DNA from: QALR01 sp964466625
Lineage (GTDB): Bacteria > Bacillota > Clostridia > Oscillospirales > CAG-272
DNA: 13,338 bases
Assembly (NCBI GenBank): GCA_964466625.1
Contig: CAYXQF010000052.1
Coordinates: forward strand, 1 to 13,338
Reading direction: 5' to 3'
A program made the translations under genes and the position numbers. The notes under the pieces are model-generated. The model did not search any database. It was not told the DNA's origin and was given only the letters and a program-made list of their open reading frames with translations. Every line of letters begins with the position of its first letter. Within the stretch, counting starts at the first letter, position 1. Below, in pieces: positions 1-5,723 of this stretch.

Positions 1-836
1 GAAACACCGCGCAGCGGATATTCTTCCCCATTCAAAATAAATCCCCGGTCCGCGTCGATCTCATAAGAGCGGCAACCAAACCGCACAGACACGGTGTCCA
101 AAATTTCATCGTTCTCCCAAAGCTCCGCGCGAAGCGTATAAAGATAGGGATCCTTTTTGCCATGCCAGAGATGCACGTTTGATACGTGCAAGGTCACCGC
201 TTTTTCATCGGTCAAAGCGGAAGAAAGAAGTTCCCCATCGCAGTCGAACACAGCATAGCTGATTTTTTGCCCCTCTTTTTCCCCCGAAACGGAAACGTTC
301 ACCTTGACTTTGGCATCGTTCCCCATAACCGTCGGCGTGACGTAAACACCTTCACTGCCAAATTCATCAAGCGAAAAATGCGAATCCTCCACACAGATCA
401 CATTCACGTCGCGGTAAAGTCCCCCGTAAAACGTGAAATCCGCTACCTGCGGATAGACCGTTTCATTTGCCGAATTATCCACGGTGATGACAAGAAGATT
501 TTCCTCTGCGAGCGCGTCGGTGATCTCGGTGCGCCACAAGGAATAGCCACCGTCATGATGCGCAAGCTTTTTTCCGTTCAAATAAACGTCTGCCGAGGAA
601 TTGGCGCCACCGAGTTCCAGATAATAGCGCTTTGCCACGGGAAGATCTGCTTTTTCGAAAGCTTTCGCATAATAGCAAAGTCCTCGGTAATAATCATTAC
701 TGCCGTCCTGCCCGTCGATCGCATTCCACGTATGCGGCAAATTAACAAAATACCAGTCCTTCGGCATTTCACGCGGAAGTGCCGTTGCGGTTTTCGTGAA
801 TGCCCATTTTTTGTTCAAAGAATAAACTGTTCTCAT
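1..836 (-). CDS. Glycoside hydrolase family 2 (beta-galactosidase-type), N-terminal part, cut by left edge
   Basis: Reading leftward from the ATG at 836-834, the frame stays open for 278 codons and leaves the window without a stop. It starts MRTVYSLNKKWAF, followed by the GH2 sugar-binding jelly-roll pattern: NLPHTWNAIDG near residue 32, YYRGLCYYAK near 49, and DVYLNGKKLAHHDGGYS near 83. An immunoglobulin-like GH2 sandwich domain follows from about residue 165. The last visible residues, RGFILNGEEYPLRGVS, are the usual entry to the TIM-barrel domain, so both catalytic glutamates lie outside the window. The family hydrolyses beta-galactosides, beta-glucuronides or beta-mannosides; the visible part does not decide which. 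The ribosome site CAGGAGGAAA (841-850) supports the start. No signal peptide is visible, so it is probably cytoplasmic, acting on sugar imported by the transporter gene 23 bases upstream. Confidence 0.88.
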   Translation of the reverse strand, partial: MRTVYSLNKKWAFTKTATALPREMPKDWYFVNLPHTWNAIDGQDGSNDYYRGLCYYAKAFEKADLPVAKRYYLELGGANSSADVYLNGKKLAHHDGGYSLWRTEITDALAEENLLVITVDNSANETVYPQVADFTFYGGLYRDVNVICVEDSHFSLDEFGSEGVYVTPTVMGNDAKVKVNVSVSGEKEGQKISYAVFDCDGELLSSALTDEKAVTLHVSNVHLWHGKKDPYLYTLRAELWENDEILDTVSVRFGCRSYEIDADRGFILNGEEYPLRGV

Positions 837-859
837 TTTATTTCCTCCTGATTTGAAAA

Positions 860-2260
860 TTAAGCTTTCCGTCCAAGCTCTTCATTCATTTGTCGCAGCT
901 TTTTTCGATTGATCGGATAGATCCATGCGAGTCCGATGCCCTGCAAAAGCGCACCAAAAAGATAAAGTGCCGCTACCAAAAAGCGCATTCGCATCGCCAC
1001 GGTGTCCGTTTGCGCACCTTTGTTTTCTCCGATATAACCAAGTGCCGTCATCACGATCAGCACAAGCGCAGGTCCAAGCCCCTGCGCCAGCTTACGGAAA
1101 AAGGAATGCATGGAAAAAACGACACCATCCTCACGCTTTCCCGTTTGCCATTCGTGAAAATCAATCGCGTCACCCATCAGCGCCCAGCTCACCGTACTGA
1201 AAATACCCACGCCCAAATTGTTAAGAAACTGACACAAAACGTAAAGAAGCATGCCGTTTTTGTCGGGCGTGATCGGCAAAACAAGCATCAGAATACTTGC
1301 CGCAATGCTGACGAGCGCACCGAAAACCGCGACTTCCTTTTTGCCGAATTTCGTCACGGTTTTGCGCGCCAGCGGCGCAAAAACAAGCACAGGAAGCATC
1401 GCGATCACCTGCACGATGCCCGACGCGTCAATATTATCAAAATAAGACTGAAAAAGTACCGTGACGGCAAGAGCAGAGCCGTTAACCGCGAGAAACATGC
1501 CCATTACTGCAATTGTCACCCCAACGGCAGCGCGGTTTTTTAGAAAGCTTTTCATGGCAAACAAAATATTTCTGCGTTTCTTTTCCGGCGGCGCCTCTTG
1601 GAGTTTTTCTCGCACAACTGTCGTGTGGATCATATATTGAAACGCAAAAAAGCCGATCGTACCCATCACAAGCGCCGCAACAAATACGCGTTCACCGATC
1701 AAGTTATTTTGATCGTCATATAAAATAAACGGAAGCAATAACGCAGGGAGCATATTGCCGACAAGAGCGCCGATGGAGCGCCACGCGGAAAGCGAAGCTC
1801 TGTCCGCAGGATCCGCCGAAATCAAAGGCAAAAGTGAACCGTACGGCACGTTGGTCACGGTATAAAAGGCGTCCCAGATAACATACCCTGCGACAAAAAT
1901 GATACCCTGCACCCACAACGGCGCACTTGGCACAGGAATAAAACTAATGGCACTACCCACCACAAGTCCGATGGAACCAAGCCACATATATGCTAAAAAT
2001 TTATTTCGTTTATAGGTTCTTCTGTCCGCATCAATGATCGTACCGATCAGCGGATCACCGACAGCATTCCAAAGCTGAACGGCAATAAGAAGCAAAGAAT
2101 ACCAAAGCTCAAGTCCCATAAATTGTGTCCAGAAAACTGCCATAGTGCTTTTGAGCGCATAGCTCATACTACAGCCGATATCCCCCACCGCATAGGAAAG
2201 GCTATCTCGAATCCCGAATTTCCGATATCCACTGATATCTGTTTGCGGGGATTTTTTCAT
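860..2260 (-). CDS. GPH-family (MelB-like) sugar:cation symporter
   Basis: A 466-residue, strongly hydrophobic protein with about 12 membrane segments, typical in length for the glycoside-pentoside-hexuronide:cation symporters of the major facilitator superfamily. Family landmarks include the N-terminal RDSLSYAVGDIG, the helix II segment WNAVGDPLIGTIID (residues 64-77) followed by basic residues, VPYGSLLPLIS in the middle, and WALMGDAIDFHEWQTGKR near residue 365. In MelB the helix II motif is W-D-A-x-x-D-P, and both aspartates help bind the coupling cation. Here the first is Asn65 and the second Asp69. The frame extends upstream to 2386, but the ATG at 2260 has a ribosome site (AGAGGAT, 6 bases away) and matches the family start. 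It lies 23 bases upstream of the GH2 gene, so the two form one operon that imports and cleaves a glycoside. The substrate is unknown. Confidence 0.9.
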   Translation of the reverse strand: MKKSPQTDISGYRKFGIRDSLSYAVGDIGCSMSYALKSTMAVFWTQFMGLELWYSLLLIAVQLWNAVGDPLIGTIIDADRRTYKRNKFLAYMWLGSIGLVVGSAISFIPVPSAPLWVQGIIFVAGYVIWDAFYTVTNVPYGSLLPLISADPADRASLSAWRSIGALVGNMLPALLLPFILYDDQNNLIGERVFVAALVMGTIGFFAFQYMIHTTVVREKLQEAPPEKKRRNILFAMKSFLKNRAAVGVTIAVMGMFLAVNGSALAVTVLFQSYFDNIDASGIVQVIAMLPVLVFAPLARKTVTKFGKKEVAVFGALVSIAASILMLVLPITPDKNGMLLYVLCQFLNNLGVGIFSTVSWALMGDAIDFHEWQTGKREDGVVFSMHSFFRKLAQGLGPALVLIVMTALGYIGENKGAQTDTVAMRMRFLVAALYLFGALLQGIGLAWIYPINRKKLRQMNEELGRKA

Positions 2261-2423
2261 GATTTTATCCTCTTTTCGTAAGAAATTGACGTCAACGCTA
2301 AAATTGTCGAAACGCTTATATTCAGTATGCCCCGGGCTGTCACAATTCTTTCCGTTAATTTGAAAATACTTTTTCATATTTTTCACAACAAATTTAATTT
2401 ATCACAGAAAAGCAATTATCCTA
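2261..2423. promoter_or_regulatory. Upstream region of the symporter-GH2 operon with palindrome and direct repeats
   Basis: This non-coding stretch lies between the divergent symporter and antiporter genes. It holds the perfect 10-base palindrome TTGACGTCAA (2286-2295) and two copies of AACGCTW (2294-2300 and 2311-2317), 17 bases apart start to start. Either could be an operator for a sugar-responsive regulator, but no regulator gene is adjacent. I found no convincing -35/-10 pair for the minus strand, so the promoter of the sugar operon is unassigned. Confidence 0.3.
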
Positions 2424-2452
2424 TTGACTTTTTTGCATCAAAGTGATATACT
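2424..2452 (+). promoter_or_regulatory. Sigma-A-type promoter of the antiporter gene
   Basis: TTGACT (2424-2429), a 17-base spacer, then TATACT (2447-2452): five of six consensus bases in each box at the optimal distance. The transcript would start near 2459, giving a leader of about 57 bases before the antiporter ATG at 2516. Confidence 0.8.
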
Positions 2453-2515
2453 ACCAAATCGGTGTGTTCACCAAACAAAACTATTTTTAATACTAATGAA
2501 AGAAGGCGCTCTTTT

Positions 2516-3838
2516 ATGTCACAGACAGCAAGTATTCTCTTGAGTCTTTCCATCGCTTTGCTTGCAGGTCTTCTCCTTTCCAGACTTGCGAAAAAAATTC
2601 AGCTCCCCGCAGTAACCGCGTATCTTGTTGCAGGTGTCTTGATCGGTCCTTTCCTGCTCGGCGCGCTTAATATTCCCGGCATTGGGATCACAACCGAACA
2701 GCTTCAAGGCTTCGGTATCATTTCTGATGTTGCTCTCGGCTTCATTGCTTTCGCAATGGGTAACGAATTCCGTCTTGCCGAACTGAAAAAAATCGGTAAA
2801 CAGGCAACTGTCATCGGCATTTTCCAGGCAGTCTTTACTTGCCTTACCGTTGACGTCATTTTGATCGCCCTGCATTTCATCATGCCCGATAAACTTTCTC
2901 TCTCTGCAGCGATCGTTCTCGGTGCCGTTGCGACAGCAACTGCTCCCGCAGCAACCCTCATGGTCGTTCGTCAATATAAAGCGAAAGGTCCTTTGACCAA
3001 CATCTTGCTCCCCGTTGTAGCACTTGATGACGCAGTTGGTCTTGTCGTTTTCGCGATTTCCTTCGGTATCGCAAAATCTATCAGCACAGGTACTGTGGAT
3101 ATCCTCTCCGTTATCCTTGAACCGCTTCTTGAAGTTGTTCTCTCCCTCGCTCTCGGCTTCATCATGGGTCTTCTCTTCACTCTTTGTGAAAAGTTCTTCT
3201 TCTCCAGAAGTAAACGTATGGCGATCACCGTCACCTTCGTTTTGATGACTGTTGCTATCTCTTGCCTCAAGTTCAATATCGGCGGTATCCACATCGGCTT
3301 CTCTTCTCTTCTCGCATGCATGATGCTCGGTACAGTCTTCTGCAACATCTGTGATTTCTCCGAAGAACTCATGGACAGAGCGGACAGATGGACAGCTCCT
3401 ATTCTCGTTCTCTTCTTCGTTATCAGCGGTGCAGAACTTGAACTTTCCGTATTTGCGAACATCGCCGTTGTCATCATCGGTGTCGTTTACATTGCAGCTC
3501 GCTCCCTTGGTAAATACTTCGGCGCAGGCATCAGCGCAAGAATGACTAAATGTGATCCCAATATCATTAAGTATCTTGGCATCACCCTTCTTCCCCAGGC
3601 TGGCGTTGCACTCGGTATGGCGATCAAAGCTACCGAACTCGGATCGGATGGTGCGATCGTTCGTAACATCACCCTCTTTGCAGTACTTATTTATGAAATC
3701 GTTGGTCCCTTCCTCACCAAAGTTTGCCTCACAAAAGCAGGCGACATCAAAGCAGAAGGCAAGACCAATGCCAGAGCGGAACACGCAGCAAAGAAAGCGG
3801 CAGAAAAAGCTGCTCTCGAAGCAAACAAAAACGCTTAA
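2516..3838 (+). CDS. CPA2-type sodium (or potassium)/proton antiporter, membrane domain only
   Basis: A 440-residue polytopic membrane protein of the monovalent cation:proton antiporter-2 group (Na+/H+ exchanger fold). Visible hallmarks are PAVTAYLVAGVLIGP (31-45), LGFIAFAMGNEFRL (74-87), ATATAPAATLMVVRQY (139-154) and the paired acidic residues Asp171-Asp172 in ALDDAVGLVVF, which in this fold lie at the ion-exchange site. A second half containing GAELELSV and LLPQAGVALGMA is present, so the transport unit looks complete. There is no RCK/TrkA-N nucleotide-binding domain; the protein ends in a roughly 33-residue hydrophilic, Ala/Lys/Glu-rich tail (about 408-440). The ATG at 2516 was chosen over an in-frame ATG at 2462, because AGAAGG lies just upstream and conserved sequence begins right after it. 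It is transcribed alone. Ion selectivity cannot be read from sequence. Confidence 0.9.
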   Translation: MSQTASILLSLSIALLAGLLLSRLAKKIQLPAVTAYLVAGVLIGPFLLGALNIPGIGITTEQLQGFGIISDVALGFIAFAMGNEFRLAELKKIGKQATVIGIFQAVFTCLTVDVILIALHFIMPDKLSLSAAIVLGAVATATAPAATLMVVRQYKAKGPLTNILLPVVALDDAVGLVVFAISFGIAKSISTGTVDILSVILEPLLEVVLSLALGFIMGLLFTLCEKFFFSRSKRMAITVTFVLMTVAISCLKFNIGGIHIGFSSLLACMMLGTVFCNICDFSEELMDRADRWTAPILVLFFVISGAELELSVFANIAVVIIGVVYIAARSLGKYFGAGISARMTKCDPNIIKYLGITLLPQAGVALGMAIKATELGSDGAIVRNITLFAVLIYEIVGPFLTKVCLTKAGDIKAEGKTNARAEHAAKKAAEKAALEANKNA

Positions 3839-3847
3839 TAAAAACAA

Positions 3848-3887
3848 AAATACCTCTTATGCCTTTGCATGAGAGGTATTTCTTTAT
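3848..3887 (+). terminator. Intrinsic terminator of the antiporter gene
   Basis: Fourteen-base arms AAATACCTCTTATG (3848-3861) and CATGAGAGGTATTT (3868-3881), with one G-T pair and a 6-base loop, followed by a T-rich stretch. It begins 9 bases after the antiporter stop. The A-rich left flank means it could also work on the minus strand. Confidence 0.85.
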
Positions 3888-3890
3888 ATA

Positions 3891-3942
3891 TTTGTTTGAA
3901 CCTTTTCGCTTCGGTGAAGTGATCCCGACGATTTCAAACAAA
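3891..3942. repeat. Nested inverted repeat between two convergent terminators
   Basis: Perfect 10-base arms TTTGTTTGAA (3891-3900) and TTCAAACAAA (3933-3942) enclose 32 bases. That interior holds a smaller hairpin, TCGCTTC-GGT-GAAGTGA (about 3906-3922, one G-T pair). It lacks a T tract and so does not look like a terminator. Function unknown. Confidence 0.5.
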
Positions 3943-3957
3943 ACTTACCGTACATAG

Positions 3958-3987
3958 AAAAGCACCCGTGTAAAACGGGTGCTTTTT
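3958..3987 (-). terminator. Intrinsic terminator of the LysR-PHP unit (probably bidirectional)
   Basis: Arms AAAAGCACCCGT (3958-3969) and ACGGGTGCTTTT (3975-3986) form a perfect 12-base stem with a 5-base loop. It starts 4 bases past the PHP stop codon when read on the minus strand. T runs on both sides allow it to act in both directions as a back-up for the antiporter terminator. Confidence 0.85.
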
Positions 3988-3991
3988 GATA

Positions 3992-4693
3992 TTACACAGT
4001 AGCGTTATTACGAATCAGATACAATTCTCCTTTTTTGAAACGGGAAATAAAATCCAGCTCGTCCTTGATCGGTTCGGGTGATTTCATGCCGCCCAAAAGC
4101 TTTTGTGCTCCCGCATGATGATTATCCGTTCCCGAAAAAGCAGGCAAGCCGTAATTCCCGGCATATTGCTCCGCCATATCATTTTCAAACGGCGTGCGGC
4201 AAGCGTTATAAACCTCTACCCCATGCACGTGTCTGGGAAACAGACGGATATGATCGATATACGCCGCTTCACGAAACGGGTGTGCGTGAATGATCAAAGC
4301 ACCGGCTTCGGAGAGATAAGAAAGCTGTACGGAACGCTTCATATTTTCAATTTCAGGGTGCGCAAGGAACCATTCTTTATCCAGTCCATAGATCAAAAAA
4401 TCCGTTCCTCCGTACGTCATTTCCACGCCGCAAAAGACATCAATTCCAAGTTCTTTTCCGATACGAACGCCTTCTTCATAATCCGAAAAATAAAAATGAA
4501 TTCTCTCTTCATACGGCAAAGAACGGTCAATGTTGATATTTCCGTCCAAAAAATGATTGGTGATGAAAACGCCGTCATAACCGAAATTAAGATACGCCTC
4601 CAGCGTCTGTCTTACTGTTGCGTGCGCACATTTGCTGACGGGAAACGTATGCAAATGCGTTTCATATAAATAAAAATCCTTTTCTTTTTTCAT
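3992..4693 (-). CDS. PHP-domain metal-dependent hydrolase (phosphoesterase-like)
   Basis: A 233-residue cytoplasmic protein with the polymerase-and-histidinol-phosphatase (PHP) metal-site pattern: YETHLHT (His13, His15, in place of the usual D-x-H-x-H), FITNHF near residue 60, CGVEMTYGG near 110, IIHAHPFRE near 157 and SGTDNHH near 205. These supply the histidine/acidic ligands of the trinuclear metal centre in the family, so the enzyme looks intact. PHP proteins of this size hydrolyse phosphate monoesters or nucleotides, or act on histidinol phosphate; no histidine-biosynthesis gene is nearby, so the substrate is unassigned. The start has the strong site GGGAGGT. The gene follows the LysR gene by 23 bases and is probably co-transcribed with it. 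Confidence 0.82.
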   Translation of the reverse strand: MKKEKDFYLYETHLHTFPVSKCAHATVRQTLEAYLNFGYDGVFITNHFLDGNINIDRSLPYEERIHFYFSDYEEGVRIGKELGIDVFCGVEMTYGGTDFLIYGLDKEWFLAHPEIENMKRSVQLSYLSEAGALIIHAHPFREAAYIDHIRLFPRHVHGVEVYNACRTPFENDMAEQYAGNYGLPAFSGTDNHHAGAQKLLGGMKSPEPIKDELDFISRFKKGELYLIRNNATV

Positions 4694-4716
4694 CGTCTAC
4701 CTCCCAAAACAGTCGA

Positions 4717-5607
4717 TCAAGTCGGAAATTCATTTTCTTTGATATAATGAATAAGTGCCTGCATGCTCGCAGTAAGCCATTTATTTTTGTGATAGATAAG
4801 CTGCTTCCAGATGTCCGCATTCATATCGGAAACATTCAGATACACAAGCTTACCTTCCTCCACCTTCTTTTTGGTGACAAGCTCCGGTAAAAAGGAAACG
4901 CCAATACCGCTTTCCAAAATCGTCGTGATGATATCCGTACGGCCAATCTCCAAAATCGGAAGAATCTCCAACGATTCTTTGGCAAAAGCTTCATCTAAAA
5001 TACGGCGGTAACCGATATTTTTCTCTGTCAAAATGAAAGGAAATTTCGCAACGTCACAAAGATGAAGCTCCCCCATTTTTGCGTAAGGAGAATTTGCACC
5101 GGTCACAAAATGCATTTTGATCGGAGCTTCTTGCGCGATGACGTAATCACTGTGATAAACGTGCGTGTCCAGCGTTAACATCAGATCCGCCTCGTTGTGA
5201 TCGAGCATATGGAACATCGCGTCCGTATCTGCCGTTATAAATTTCAAGGAAATTCCCGGATAACGGTGATAAAAATCCACGTAATTGCTGGTCACCATGT
5301 CTTCACAGACAGAGTCCGGTGTCACAACGCGCAAAAAACCGCTAAGCGCATGCGGCACGGTTCGCTTTTGGTTAAATTCATCGGTAAGATACCGAATCTG
5401 CTTTGCGAATTCCAAAAGCTCCTTGCCCTTTTCCGTTAAAGTGATCGTATGATTGATACGTTCAAAAAGCAAGCAGTCCATTTCATTTTCCAGTTGTTTA
5501 ATCTGAAAAGAAACGGTCGATTGCGAATAATCCAGTGCTTTTGCGGCTTTTGTAAAACTATTCAGTTCCGCTACCTGCACAAACGTGATCAGATTTCGTA
5601 TTTCCAT
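4717..5607 (-). CDS. LysR-family transcriptional regulator
   Basis: A 296-residue protein of usual LysR length. The N-terminal winged helix-turn-helix (about 1-60) contains FVQVAELNSFTKAAKALDYS, then STVSFQIKQLE, LLFER and LTEKGKELL, all diagnostic. A linker helix and a periplasmic-binding-protein-like effector domain follow (about 88-290), with LMLTLD near 140 and ESGIGVSFLPE near 233. It is divergent from the PLP-lyase gene, with 116 bases between start codons. A LysR-type box lies 15 bases upstream of its own ATG and at the right distance from the lyase promoter. It therefore probably activates the lyase in response to a small molecule (perhaps its substrate) and limits its own transcription. 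The ribosome site is GGGGAG. Confidence 0.95.
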   Translation of the reverse strand: MEIRNLITFVQVAELNSFTKAAKALDYSQSTVSFQIKQLENEMDCLLFERINHTITLTEKGKELLEFAKQIRYLTDEFNQKRTVPHALSGFLRVVTPDSVCEDMVTSNYVDFYHRYPGISLKFITADTDAMFHMLDHNEADLMLTLDTHVYHSDYVIAQEAPIKMHFVTGANSPYAKMGELHLCDVAKFPFILTEKNIGYRRILDEAFAKESLEILPILEIGRTDIITTILESGIGVSFLPELVTKKKVEEGKLVYLNVSDMNADIWKQLIYHKNKWLTASMQALIHYIKENEFPT

Positions 5608-5621
5608 ATTTTCTCCCCGTC

Positions 5622-5636
5622 ATCGAATATTTCGAT
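5622..5636. promoter_or_regulatory. LysR-type binding box (T-N11-A, perfect dyad)
   Basis: ATCGAATATTTCGAT is a perfect 6+6 inverted repeat with a 3-base centre and fits the T-N11-A LysR consensus. Its centre, 5629, lies about 65 bases upstream of the transcript start predicted for the lyase gene (about 5694), the classical recognition-site position for LysR activators. It also falls in the leader of the LysR transcript, which fits autoregulation. Confidence 0.75.
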
Positions 5637-5658
5637 ACTACCCATTCAAAAATTTCAT

Positions 5659-5687
5659 TTGACCGATGACTAATTTTATTATATACT
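5659..5687 (+). promoter_or_regulatory. Promoter of the tyrosine phenol-lyase/tryptophanase-family gene
   Basis: TTGACC (5659-5664), a 17-base spacer and TATACT (5682-5687), five of six consensus bases in each. The predicted transcript starts near 5694, about 30 bases before the ATG at 5724. An imperfect dyad, TCAT-N7-ATGA (5655-5669), overlaps the -35 and could be the second (activation) LysR contact. Confidence 0.75.
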
Positions 5688-5706
5688 ATAGATATAAAAA
5701 ATGCAA
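5678..5706 (-). promoter_or_regulatory. Probable promoter of the LysR-PHP unit
   Basis: On the minus strand, TTGCAT (5706-5701), a 17-base spacer and a perfect TATAAT (5683-5678). The -35 is weak (three of six). Its -10 overlaps the -10 of the plus-strand promoter by two bases, so the two promoters face each other and would compete. Confidence 0.5.
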
Positions 5707-5713
5707 TCCCAAT

Positions 5714-5718
5714 GGAGG
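5714..5718 (+). promoter_or_regulatory. Ribosome binding site that fixes the lyase start
   Basis: GGAGG lies 5 bases before the ATG at 5724. It overlaps the earlier in-frame ATG at 5712, which therefore cannot use it, so translation most likely begins at 5724. Confidence 0.8.
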
Positions 5719-5723
5719 AAAAA

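Noticed and set aside
186..851. Plus-strand frame of 221 codons over the GH2 gene
   Set aside because: It is antisense to a clear GH2 domain, has no ribosome site, and its product matches nothing recognisable.
2261..2386. N-terminal extension of the symporter from an ATG at 2386
   Set aside because: The 42 extra residues are hydrophilic and unlike the family; the ATG at 2260 has a proper ribosome site and a family-typical start.
2519..3847. Long open frame (442 codons) on the minus strand, antisense to the antiporter gene
   Set aside because: It mirrors a strongly codon-biased gene, its protein is low-complexity Glu/Asp/Cys-rich with no fold signature, and it has no fitting ribosome site; the sense frame has clear family motifs.
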